Assembly (NCBI GenBank): GCA_905478225.1
Contig: CAJQHR010000001.1
Location: 1 to 64,000, forward strand
Direction: 5' to 3'
Source of the DNA: an uncultured Crocinitomix sp.
GTDB taxonomy: Bacteria > Bacteroidota > Bacteroidia > Flavobacteriales_D > Crocinitomicaceae
DNA length: 64,000 bases
Shown here: in pieces, positions 1 through 8,001 of the stretch
Numbering within the stretch: the first letter of the stretch is position 1
Layout: every line of letters starts with the position of its first letter
The notes under the pieces: model-generated
Databases searched by the model: none
Seen by the model: the letters and a program-made list of their open reading frames with translations, nothing else
Told to the model about the DNA's origin: nothing
Position numbers and translations under genes: made by a program

Positions 1-289
1 TATATCCTTCCTTGTCAACGGCTCGATACAAATAACGCCACTCTCCTTTAACTTTGATATAGGTTTCATCCATTCGCCAACTCATACCTACTCGCTTCTT
101 TCGTTTTCTAAATTCCTTGTCCAGCATGGGAGTGAATTTGAACACCCAACGTTGAATTGTTGCATGATCTACTTTTACACCACGTATTTCCATCAGTTCT
201 TCTACATCTCGATAGCTTAAACTAAAACGTAATTTAAAATAAACAGCTTGTAAAATGATCGATTTTGGAAAACAATGGTGCTTGAACAT
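1..289 (-). CDS. IS6-family transposase, partial (N-terminal about 96 residues)
   Basis: This is the start of a DDE transposase that moves the insertion sequence; the gene runs off the left edge. The minus-strand reading frame from the ATG at 289 is open to position 1. It contains FKHHCFPKSIILQAV, then SYRDVEELMEIRGVKVDHAT (a helix-turn-helix-like region typical of the IS6/IS26 group), then SWRMDETYIKVKGEWRYLYR, which holds the first catalytic aspartate of the DDE triad. The later D and E residues lie outside the window. The visible part has no frameshift or stop codon, so the copy may be intact. The family call rests on motif recognition and is fairly secure. Confidence 0.85.
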   Translation of the reverse strand, partial: MFKHHCFPKSIILQAVYFKLRFSLSYRDVEELMEIRGVKVDHATIQRWVFKFTPMLDKEFRKRKKRVGMSWRMDETYIKVKGEWRYLYRAVDKEGY

Positions 290-334
290 AATGATTGGTT
301 TTGATCAAATCTAACTATTTTGTGTAAATTTAAA

Positions 335-352
335 AACAGATGCGACAGAACC
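335..352 (-). repeat. Terminal inverted repeat of the IS6-family element
   Basis: Read on the minus strand from 352, the sequence is GGTTCTGTCGCATCTG, the form expected for IS6-family ends. It lies about 60 bp upstream of the transposase start. The matching left end is outside the window. Confidence 0.7.
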
Positions 353-385
353 AACTCATTAAGAAATAGTTTGTGAGCGAATAGA

Positions 386-3331
386 TTACACCACAATATT
401 TACGATCCTTTTAGGAACCACAATTACCTTTTTAGGGGCTTTTCCATCCAAATATTTAGCGGCTTGATCATCAGCTAGCACTGCTGCTTGAACATCTGCT
501 GCCGTCATTTCTGTTGGCAAAGAAAGTTTGAAACGCATTTTACCGTTAAACGAAACGGGATATTCAAAATTAGCTTCAACCAAAAAGTCAGCATTAAATG
601 TTGGAAAGTTCGCTTTCGTAATACTTTCAGTATTACCTAGCTTTGACCATAATTCTTCCGCAATATGCGGTGCATAGCTTGAAACCAAAATCAATAATTC
701 CGATAAAATGGCTTTGTTATTACATTTCTGTTCGGTTAATTCGTTGGTCGCAATCATGAAGTTTGAAACGGCCGTGTTAAATGAAAAACGCTCCAAATCT
801 TCTTGAATTTTTTTGATGGTTTTGTGCAGTGTTTTTAAAGCTGCTTTGTCTGGTTCAGCATCTGAAACTTCGAAATTATTTTCTGCATCATGGAAGAGTC
901 GCCAGAACTTACGCAAGAAGTTGTGCACACCATTAATCCCTTTTGTATCCCAAGGTTTTGCTTGCTCCAATGGTCCTAAGAACATCTCATAACAGCGTAA
1001 GGTGTCAGCACCGAACTTTTCTACTAGGTCATCTGGGGTTTGAACGTTGAATTTTGATTTGGACATTTTTTCAACTTCATGACTTATTGTGAAAATATCT
1101 GTTCCGTTTTCATTTGTTCTAACAAAGTTGTTTTTATACCAGTAGCCTCCTGAACAAATATAAACTGCATTTTTAAAGTCATTATGCCAGTTATTTGCTA
1201 ATTGTAAATTTAATTCATTACCGTCTATAAAATTAACATCCACGTGAATAGTAGATGATTCCATTCCCCAACCAGTCTCGGATTTTGCACACAAATCGTG
1301 ACTAATTAAGATTGGTGTTTGTCCAGGGATATCTAATTCTTCAAGGTAATATCTGGATTTGTGTGATTCAATAATAAAATGCGGTGCATCACTTATGAAC
1401 TCTGAATCTTTAGGGTTTTGAAAAATAGTGTAGGTTCCTAGTCTTTTAACCAACGCCGAATTCCCCAAAATCATCCCCTGATTAATCATTTTTTTGAACG
1501 GCTCATTGAAATTGATATATCCCATATCATTCAAAAATTTCGTCCAAAAACGGGCATACAATAAATGCCCCGTTGCATGCTCCGATCCTCCAATATATAA
1601 ATCAACTTGGTTCCAATATTCCGCTTTTTCTTTCGAAACAAAAGCTTCGGCATTATGCGGATCCATATAACGCAAAAAGTACCATGAAGAACCTGCCCAA
1701 CCTGGCATTGTATTATGCTCCATGCGGTCGCCCATAAATACATTCCAAGCGTCATCCTCTGCTCTTGCCAAAGGTGGCTCCCCATCTTCGGTTGGTAAAT
1801 ATTTATCCACCTCCGGAAGGGTAACTGGCAATTGTTCGTCTGGCACTAAATAAGGCGTGTCGCCTTTATAATAAACAGGGAATGGTTCTCCCCAATAACG
1901 TTGTCTCGAAAAGACAGCATCTCGCAATCTATAGTTCGTTTGGCCTTTTCCAAAGCCTCGTTTTTCAATTTCGTATATCGCTAATTTGATCGCTTTCTTA
2001 GCAGGCAAGTCGTTTAAGAAGTCTGAATCTGTAATTACAGCATCCTTTTCGGTATAAGCCGCTTCTGAGATATCGGTATCCTTAAAAATGTTCTTAATGT
2101 CAATTCCAAAGTGTCCGGCAAAATCATAATCGCGTTGATCACCACATGGAACGGCCATAACAGCTCCCGTGCCATATCCTGCTAATACATAATCCGCAAT
2201 CCAAATTTCGATTTTTTCACCGGTGAAGGGATGCAAGGCATAAGCACCCGTGAAAGCACCACTAATGGTTTTTACATCCGCTTGGCGATCGCGTTCGGTC
2301 TTTAAACTCGTTTGTTTTTGATAGGTTTCTATTGCCGTTTTGAATTTCTCAGTGGTTATTTCTGCCACCAATTCATGTTCAGGTGCTAGAACCATAAATG
2401 AGACACCGTAAATCGTATCAGGACGAGTGGTAAACACTTCAATATCATGTCCGCTTTCTGTTTTAAAAACTACAGAGGCCCCGACTGATTTTCCAATCCA
2501 GTTGCGTTGTTGATCTTTGATAGAATCGGTCCAATCAACTGTATCTAAATCGTTAATTAAACGTTCGGCATAAGCTGTAATGCGCATACTCCATTGGCGC
2601 ATCAATTTTTGTTCTACCAGATGTCCACCACGTTCTGAAACTCCGTCTTTAATCTCGTCATTCGCTAAAACGGTTCCTAATGCAGGGCACCAGTTTACCC
2701 ATGAATCTGCCAAGAAGGTAAGGCGGTAATTCATTAATATTTGCTGACGTTCCACTTCTGAATAACCTTTCCAATCTGCTGCAGAGAAGGTTGGAGTTTC
2801 AGCGCAATCAGCATGAACAGTTCCATTGCCTTCATTTTCAAAAATGACTTCTAGGTTGTCAATGGTCTCTGCTTTTTTGGCGTCTTTATTATACCAAGCA
2901 TTGTATAACTGTTTAAAAATCCACTGCGTCCATTTGTAATAAGACGGATCAGAGGTGCGTACTTCACGATCCCAATCAAATGAAAATCCAATTTTATCTA
3001 ATTGTTTGCGGTAACGGTTGAGATTTGTTTCAGTTGTAATTGCTGGATGTTGTCCTGTTTGAATCGCGTATTGTTCAGCAGGTAATCCAAAAGAATCGTA
3101 TCCCATTGGGTGAAGGACGTTATGGCCAGTTAGTTTTTTATAACGCGCATAAATATCTGAGGCGATATATCCAAGGGGATGACCGACATGCAATCCCGCA
3201 CCAGAAGGGTAAGGAAACATAGATAAACCATAATATTTTGGTTTGTCAGATGTATCTTTTGCGCGATATGTTTTATTTTCCGCCCAATACTCTTGCCACT
3301 TGGTTTCAATCTCCTTAAAATTATACTCCAT
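386..3331 (-). CDS. leuS: Leucyl-tRNA synthetase
   Basis: Cytoplasmic class I aminoacyl-tRNA synthetase that charges tRNA-Leu with leucine. The HIGH-type motif appears as HVGH at residues 48-51 and KMSKS at about 755-759. Between them lies the CP1 editing domain with TTRPDTIYG and GTGAVMAVPCGDQRDYDFA. A C-terminal anticodon-binding region and a small terminal domain ending VVPKRIVNIVV follow. At 981 residues it is about 120 longer than the E. coli enzyme. Much of the excess lies between GMILGNSA (about 620) and IHVDVN (about 697), and just before KMSKS, in the leucine-specific region. The gene stands alone; the IS6 end lies 33 bp past its stop codon. Confidence 0.97.
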   Translation of the reverse strand: MEYNFKEIETKWQEYWAENKTYRAKDTSDKPKYYGLSMFPYPSGAGLHVGHPLGYIASDIYARYKKLTGHNVLHPMGYDSFGLPAEQYAIQTGQHPAITTETNLNRYRKQLDKIGFSFDWDREVRTSDPSYYKWTQWIFKQLYNAWYNKDAKKAETIDNLEVIFENEGNGTVHADCAETPTFSAADWKGYSEVERQQILMNYRLTFLADSWVNWCPALGTVLANDEIKDGVSERGGHLVEQKLMRQWSMRITAYAERLINDLDTVDWTDSIKDQQRNWIGKSVGASVVFKTESGHDIEVFTTRPDTIYGVSFMVLAPEHELVAEITTEKFKTAIETYQKQTSLKTERDRQADVKTISGAFTGAYALHPFTGEKIEIWIADYVLAGYGTGAVMAVPCGDQRDYDFAGHFGIDIKNIFKDTDISEAAYTEKDAVITDSDFLNDLPAKKAIKLAIYEIEKRGFGKGQTNYRLRDAVFSRQRYWGEPFPVYYKGDTPYLVPDEQLPVTLPEVDKYLPTEDGEPPLARAEDDAWNVFMGDRMEHNTMPGWAGSSWYFLRYMDPHNAEAFVSKEKAEYWNQVDLYIGGSEHATGHLLYARFWTKFLNDMGYINFNEPFKKMINQGMILGNSALVKRLGTYTIFQNPKDSEFISDAPHFIIESHKSRYYLEELDIPGQTPILISHDLCAKSETGWGMESSTIHVDVNFIDGNELNLQLANNWHNDFKNAVYICSGGYWYKNNFVRTNENGTDIFTISHEVEKMSKSKFNVQTPDDLVEKFGADTLRCYEMFLGPLEQAKPWDTKGINGVHNFLRKFWRLFHDAENNFEVSDAEPDKAALKTLHKTIKKIQEDLERFSFNTAVSNFMIATNELTEQKCNNKAILSELLILVSSYAPHIAEELWSKLGNTESITKANFPTFNADFLVEANFEYPVSFNGKMRFKLSLPTEMTAADVQAAVLADDQAAKYLDGKAPKKVIVVPKRIVNIVV

Positions 3332-3356
3332 TTCCTTAAATCTTATTTGAAAGGGG

Positions 3357-3364
3357 CAAAGGTA
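3357..3364 (-). promoter_or_regulatory. Putative -7 box for leuS
   Basis: On the minus strand this reads TACCTTTG, the Bacteroidota TANNTTTG -7 consensus, 25 bp upstream of the leuS ATG. TTG triplets occur upstream but at spacings of 14 and 22, so the -33 box is uncertain. Confidence 0.5.
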
Positions 3365-3402
3365 GTAAATTCAATGTTCAATTGTTCAATTATCAATGTT
3401 CA
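3365..3402. repeat. Short degenerate tandem repeat (TTCAATG/TTCAATT)
   Basis: About five imperfect copies of a 7-9 bp unit (variants of TTCAATGTTCAATTG) stand just upstream of leuS. The 278-bp gap between leuS and the next gene holds nothing else recognisable. Confidence 0.5.
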
Positions 3403-3609
3403 ATGCGCTGCCCTAAGTGCTGCATTGGCTTGCTAAATGTAATAGAAGGGTGTTATATACAGTTGTTACTGTCAGATTCCTTTTTAGAGATGAAATAAAA
3501 TGAAGGAATGGGTTTTTGGAAATAGGAAATGAGTAATGCGTTAATTTTACCATTAGGTAACAGTCTTCTATTCAGCCCATCCCCAATATTCCATTCCAAC
3601 GACGAAATA

Positions 3610-3966
3610 CTAGTTCTCAGGGTATCCCTGATCAATCCAGCACTTCATTATTTTAATTTCCTCGGCGGTCAATGAATCAATACCCCAATCGTTTGGCATA
3701 ACGGGCATTGTTTTTTCAACGAATACTTCGTTTTGCCAATTCCCTAAAATTAATGTGGATTTAATTTGCGAGTAATTATCAATCCAAGCGTCATGACAAC
3801 CTGATCCAGCCCCAAGCCCTGTTTTACACGACGACTCTATAATTGGTCGAATTTCTGATTCATAAGAAATGATCGTGTCACAGCCGAACGGGTAAACTTT
3901 GTCTTTTAGACAAGAGGATAAGCTGACCAGTGCAAAAAGCAATATAGAAAGTGTCAAATTTTTCAT
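3610..3966 (-). CDS. Small lipoprotein resembling a c-type cytochrome domain
   Basis: The 118-residue product begins with a lipoprotein signal (MKNLTLSILLFALVSLSSC, lipid anchor at C19), so it is probably attached to a membrane outside the cytoplasm. The mature part has the look of the small Bacteroidota cytochrome-c-like family: EIRPIIESSC, later SGCHD, then MPNDW (a possible axial Met region), LTAEEIKIMKCWIDQGYPEN at the end. The usual CxxCH is missing; the first Cys is separated from CH by nine residues (CKTGLGAGSGCH). Heme attachment is therefore doubtful. I chose the internal ATG at 3966 because it starts exactly at the signal peptide; a start at 3993 would add nine residues in front of it. 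Confidence 0.7.
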   Translation of the reverse strand: MKNLTLSILLFALVSLSSCLKDKVYPFGCDTIISYESEIRPIIESSCKTGLGAGSGCHDAWIDNYSQIKSTLILGNWQNEVFVEKTMPVMPNDWGIDSLTAEEIKIMKCWIDQGYPEN

Positions 3967-3980
3967 AGGGATAAACCAAA

Positions 3981-4021
3981 AACCGCCACTCAAGCATATT
4001 GAAATTGTTTGAGTGGCGGTT
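3981..4021 (-). terminator. Rho-independent terminator of sodA
   Basis: Inverted repeat AACCGCCACTCAA (3981-3993) and TTGAGTGGCGGTT (4009-4021), a perfect 13-bp stem with a 15-nt loop. On the minus strand it is followed by TTTGGTTTAT. It lies 22 bp past the sodA stop. Confidence 0.85.
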
Positions 4022-4042
4022 GTAATGCGCTAATACAACGGC

Positions 4043-4648
4043 TTATTTACTTGCGTTATATCTATTTGAAACTTCATCCCAATTAATCACATTAAAAAAT
4101 GCGTTTACGTAATCAGGTCTTCTGTTTTGATACTTTAAATAGTAAGCGTGTTCCCAAACGTCTAATCCTAAAATTGGTGTTCCACCGCAGCCAATTCCAT
4201 TCATTAATGGATTGTCTTGGTTAGGAGTTGAGCAAACTTCAACTGCTCCCCCTGCGTGCACGCAAAGCCATGCCCAACCTGAACCAAATCGCGTTGCTGC
4301 TGCATTAGAAAAAGTGTTTTTAAACGTCTCAAAATCGCCATAAGCTGCGTTAATTGCTTCTGCTAGTGCGCCTGAAGGTTCTCCACCACCATTTGGTGAC
4401 ATAACAGTCCAAAATAAAGAGTGATTGTAAAAACCACCTCCATTATTTCTTACTGCTGGAGTATCGGCGCAATTTGCAAGGATATCCTCAATTGATTTAT
4501 TTTCTAAATCAGTTCCAGCAATTGCTGCGTTTAATTTAGTGGTGTATCCGTTATGATGTTTTCCATGATGAATTTCCATGGTTTGAGTATCAATATTCGG
4601 TTCTAAAGCGTTATGTGCGTATGGTAATGCTGGTAATTCAAATGCCAT
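4043..4648 (-). CDS. sodA: Superoxide dismutase, Mn-type (or cambialistic)
   Basis: Converts superoxide to oxygen and hydrogen peroxide. The 201-residue protein has the four metal ligands of the Fe/Mn family: H27, H76 (in NHSLFW), D163 and H167 (DVWEH). The active-site glutamine is Q144 in PNQDNPLM and the region before H76 reads NNGGGFYNH. This placement is typical of manganese enzymes rather than iron ones, although Bacteroidota enzymes can use either metal. There is no signal peptide, so it acts in the cytoplasm. It is a single-gene unit with its own terminator and a TANNTTTG box upstream. Confidence 0.95.
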   Translation of the reverse strand: MAFELPALPYAHNALEPNIDTQTMEIHHGKHHNGYTTKLNAAIAGTDLENKSIEDILANCADTPAVRNNGGGFYNHSLFWTVMSPNGGGEPSGALAEAINAAYGDFETFKNTFSNAAATRFGSGWAWLCVHAGGAVEVCSTPNQDNPLMNGIGCGGTPILGLDVWEHAYYLKYQNRRPDYVNAFFNVINWDEVSNRYNASK

Positions 4649-4684
4649 TATTATATAGTTTTATAGTTAAAAATTATTCTCTAC

Positions 4685-4692
4685 CAAATTTA
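4685..4692 (-). promoter_or_regulatory. Putative -7 box for sodA
   Basis: Minus-strand TAAATTTG fits TANNTTTG and lies 36 bp upstream of the sodA start codon. No well-spaced TTG -33 box is obvious. Confidence 0.45.
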
Positions 4693-4743
4693 ACAAGAAA
4701 CAACCATATTATGTTCGATTACCGAAAAAATTAAAGTTTTTTA

Positions 4744-4751
4744 TACATTTG
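4744..4751 (+). promoter_or_regulatory. Putative -7 box for the small lipoprotein gene
   Basis: TACATTTG fits the TANNTTTG consensus and lies 20 bp upstream of the ATG at 4772. No clear -33 TTG at the right distance. Confidence 0.45.
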
Positions 4752-4771
4752 GAGTAAATTAAAATCAAAAG

Positions 4772-5071
4772 ATGAAAAAATTTATACTATTAATGATGGT
4801 TGGAGCGACGGTAGCTTTGACATCATGTGGTGGCGAAGAGCCTGCTGTAGAAGAGGTAATTGAAACTACAGATGACGCAAACAACATGTTAAACAACTTA
4901 ATGGAGCAAGGTTTAAATGAAGTTGTTTCAGAAGGAATGGAGCAATTAGGAGATTCTACTTCAGCGTTAAATGGAATGATGGATACTTTGAAAGATGTAA
5001 TCGAAGACAACAAAGATGTGATCGAGGACAAAGTACAAGAAGGAATTGATGCTTTAAACGAATCGTTTTAA
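4772..5071 (+). CDS. Small acidic lipoprotein of unknown function
   Basis: The 99-residue product has a lipoprotein signal ending LTSCGG (C19). The mature part is short, strongly acidic and probably helical, with repeated heptad-like stretches such as NNLMEQGLNEVV and MDTLKDVIEDNKDVIEDKVQEG. I recognise no domain. It is a free-standing unit: TACATTTG lies upstream and a strong terminator lies 28 bp after the stop. A compact monocistronic lipoprotein of this kind could be abundant, but nothing in the sequence gives its role. Confidence 0.8.
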   Translation: MKKFILLMMVGATVALTSCGGEEPAVEEVIETTDDANNMLNNLMEQGLNEVVSEGMEQLGDSTSALNGMMDTLKDVIEDNKDVIEDKVQEGIDALNESF

Positions 5072-5098
5072 GAATAGTTAATTCAATTCAAGAAATTT

Positions 5099-5143
5099 AA
5101 ACCACCTCAGCTGCATTAGGCAGATTTGGGGTGGTTTTTTTTT
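5099..5143 (+). terminator. Rho-independent terminator of the small lipoprotein gene
   Basis: Stem AAACCACC (5099-5106) pairs with GGTGGTTT (5130-5137), followed by an unbroken T tract to 5143. Confidence 0.85.
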
Positions 5144-5265
5144 GGCCGATACTAACGAATCAAGGTTGAAAAATACCGTAACCTCTCTGTTTTCTCACGC
5201 TATTATTCATATAACTTGCCGTCTTATACAAGGCGTAAAGTTTCCACAATGAAATATATGAATAG

Positions 5266-7962
5266 ATGAATCGGGTGAAAAGGGTGTGGAAAGTATTAAA
5301 AAAGACTGCCTTTTGGGTCTTTTTCATAAGTCTATTTCTCGTAACTATAACAACTGTTATTTTACACATTTATGAGGATGACATTAAGGAGTATGCTATC
5401 TCCGAATTAAACAGTCATCTAAAAACAGATGTTAAGGTTAGAAATATGGAAGTGTCCATTTTTCATGACTTCCCAAACGCTTCCATTGCCTTTGAAAATG
5501 TTTTTATTGCAGATTCTTATGAAGAAATAAGGAGTGATGACACGCTGCTTTATGCGGAGGAGATGTTCTTCCATTTTAATTTATGGGACATTTGGAGTGG
5601 TGATTATAAAGTAAAACGCGCTAGCATTCATCAAGGAAAAATCAACCTAAAAACCACAAATACCGGTGACATTAATTATGGCATTATAAAGCCGGTTGAA
5701 GATTCAATTCCCAAAGAAGGTAATTTTTCGTTTTTGCTAGATTTATTAAAGGTGGAGAACGTAGATTTTATGTTCATGAACCGCACGACGAACCAAGATT
5801 ATCGATTAAAAATTCACAACGCTTTGATTCGTGGAGATTTTCCCGAAACAAATTATCAATTAAATGCGCAAGGCGATTTACGTGTTGAAAAATTGAAAAG
5901 TGGCTCATTAACTCTAATTTCTGACAAAGAGGCTGAATTAGATTTGGAACTTGACATAAATACCCTGGATAAATCTTACGTCTTTAATAAAGGGGATTTA
6001 GCAGTTGAAGACATGGGGTTTGATATCACAGGGGTTATTGATTCTTCGCAAATAAATTTAGATGTAGTTGGCAGTAATATTCAAGTTTCAGAATTGGTGA
6101 ACATTATTATTCCTGAAGGATCGGAACATGATGGTAAGTATCAGGGAGAAGGATTGGTCAGCTTCAACGGAAAAATTAGTGGTGGACTTTCACATGTTGA
6201 AATGCCGTCCATTGTCGCTGATTTTTCGGTGGACAATGGTTCTTTGCTAGAGGCTGAAAATAAGCTAAAAATAGAAAGCATTAATGTGCATGGTAATTAT
6301 CAAAACGCTTTTGAAGATCGGAAGGAGATTCTGGATTTCCAGACCTTTAGCTTTAAATTATTAAACAGCCATTTTTCTGGAACTGGAACTATGGAAGACT
6401 TTGCACAGCCGAAACTAACTACCAAAGCTATTGGCGATTTAGATTTAGCCGCATTTCACCGCTTTTTTGGATTTACAAATGTGGAAGAATTAGCTGGGAA
6501 TGTAAAGTTTGACCTGTCATCTGTTGTTTTGTTTTTTGATCCTGAATATAGAAAGGATCAATTTGAAATTCAATCCTCCAATGGCAATATTTCCTTGAGT
6601 AATGTTGAATACAAATCTGTGAATGATGCGTTAAGGTATACAAACATAAGTGGGAATATTTTAGTGCAAGGGAAAGATGCAGCTGCTAAAAATCTCTCCA
6701 TCAAAACTCAAAATTCTGATTTGATTCTGAATGGTGCCTTAAAGAATTTTGTTACGTACGTTGAGGGATCCGGAAGTTTGGGGTTAATTGCTTCGCTAGA
6801 GTCATCCAACTTTGATTTGAATGAGTTTTTGGCCCCTTCGAATAAAGAAAAAGAGGGGCCATTAACCATGTTCCAATTGCCTGGAAATATCAATGTAAAT
6901 ATTCAAATGCACATTGATAAATTCTTGTGGGACAATCATACATTCGAATCCATTACAGGTCAGTTTTTATTGGCAAATAGGAAAGTAACAGTGAACCAAA
7001 TGCGATTAAAAACTCTTGGCGGAAATGTACAAGGTAAATTAGTGTTAGAGAATCGGTTGGAGAATGGAAATGTTATTGATGGGCAAATTGGCTTCAATTC
7101 TATCCATGTCAAAAATCTGTTTAAAGAATGGGACAATTTCCAACAAGAATCCATTACTGACGAGCATATTTCAGGAACAGTGAGCGGAAATGTAGATTTA
7201 CTCTTGCTTTTTAATCCTTATTTCTCTCTAGTGGAAGAACAAATACTTGCCGTTTCTAATATTAAGATTGTAAATGGTGAACTGAACAATTTAGAAACCA
7301 TGAAATCTATTACAGATTATATGCGCTCTAATAATGCGCTTAAAGTAATGTTGAATAAACATATTGATCGTTTCGAGGATAAATTAATGCATTTGAAGTT
7401 CTCTGAAATTAAGAACGCCATTGAAATTAAAGACCGCCGAATAACCATTCCAAAAATGACCATCAAAAGTAATGCAATGGATGTTGATTTATTTGGTTGG
7501 CACGACTTTGATAATAATATTGAATATCACTTTAGTTTCAGGTTTAGACAACTAAAAGCGAAAGCCGAGTACACCGAGTTTGGTCGAATTGAGGATGATG
7601 GATTGGGCATAACGATTTATATGACCATGGCGGGAACAATTGATGACCCTATATTTAGTATGGATTCGGATGAGCGAAAAAACGACATCAAAGAAAACAT
7701 ACAGCTCGAAAAATCGAATATGAAATCCATGCTAAAAACCGAATTTGGTCTATTTCAAAAAGATAGTACGGTGAAAAAAATAAAAGAAGACAATAAAAAT
7801 GAGGTAGAATTTATTTACTATGAAACCGACATTGAAACAGAGGGAGTCGATACGACTTCTAAAAAGAAAAATAAAAAGCGCGTTGGTAAGTTCTTTGATA
7901 AATTAAAAGAAGAAGCCGAAAAAGACAAGGATAAAGCAGAGTACGAGCAAGAAATACAATAA
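5266..7962 (+). CDS. AsmA-like membrane-anchored protein
   Basis: A large protein (898 residues) with one N-terminal membrane anchor (about residues 14-33) and a long extracytoplasmic beta-rich region. The start of the exported part (EYAISELNSHLKTDVKVRNMEVSIF...FPNASIAFENVFIADS) is the classic AsmA opening. The C-terminal third (about 560-800) resembles the AsmA-like C-terminal domain. Proteins of this class are now thought to move lipids between inner and outer membrane, by analogy with TamB and YhdP. The last 70 residues are a highly charged K/E/D-rich tail. It is followed after 39 bp by the sensor kinase gene on the same strand. The exact substrate is unknown. Confidence 0.8.
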   Translation: MNRVKRVWKVLKKTAFWVFFISLFLVTITTVILHIYEDDIKEYAISELNSHLKTDVKVRNMEVSIFHDFPNASIAFENVFIADSYEEIRSDDTLLYAEEMFFHFNLWDIWSGDYKVKRASIHQGKINLKTTNTGDINYGIIKPVEDSIPKEGNFSFLLDLLKVENVDFMFMNRTTNQDYRLKIHNALIRGDFPETNYQLNAQGDLRVEKLKSGSLTLISDKEAELDLELDINTLDKSYVFNKGDLAVEDMGFDITGVIDSSQINLDVVGSNIQVSELVNIIIPEGSEHDGKYQGEGLVSFNGKISGGLSHVEMPSIVADFSVDNGSLLEAENKLKIESINVHGNYQNAFEDRKEILDFQTFSFKLLNSHFSGTGTMEDFAQPKLTTKAIGDLDLAAFHRFFGFTNVEELAGNVKFDLSSVVLFFDPEYRKDQFEIQSSNGNISLSNVEYKSVNDALRYTNISGNILVQGKDAAAKNLSIKTQNSDLILNGALKNFVTYVEGSGSLGLIASLESSNFDLNEFLAPSNKEKEGPLTMFQLPGNINVNIQMHIDKFLWDNHTFESITGQFLLANRKVTVNQMRLKTLGGNVQGKLVLENRLENGNVIDGQIGFNSIHVKNLFKEWDNFQQESITDEHISGTVSGNVDLLLLFNPYFSLVEEQILAVSNIKIVNGELNNLETMKSITDYMRSNNALKVMLNKHIDRFEDKLMHLKFSEIKNAIEIKDRRITIPKMTIKSNAMDVDLFGWHDFDNNIEYHFSFRFRQLKAKAEYTEFGRIEDDGLGITIYMTMAGTIDDPIFSMDSDERKNDIKENIQLEKSNMKSMLKTEFGLFQKDSTVKKIKEDNKNEVEFIYYETDIETEGVDTTSKKKNKKRVGKFFDKLKEEAEKDKDKAEYEQEIQ

Positions 7963-8001
7963 TAACACCTAATTTGCGTTACTTCAAAGCAAGCCTTTAG
8001 C

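Larger units (their letters stand above)
1..352 (-). mobile_element. IS6-family insertion sequence, right part only
   Basis: The element consists of the 5' part of an IS6-type transposase gene plus a terminal inverted repeat. On the minus strand its outer end begins GGTTCTGTCGCA at position 352, matching the GGNNCTG-type ends of this family. The rest lies beyond the left edge, so neither the other end nor the target duplication can be checked. The eight bases after the end (353-360, AACTCATT) are the candidate duplication. The element sits 33 bp past the leuS stop codon. Confidence 0.8.

Noticed and set aside
3453-3635. Minus-strand 60-codon frame downstream of the cytochrome-like lipoprotein
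   Set aside because: It overlaps the lipoprotein's end, has no signal or domain, and looks like chance.
5160-5369. 69-codon minus-strand frame overlapping the start of the AsmA-like gene
   Set aside because: It overlaps the start of a real gene and shows no conserved feature.
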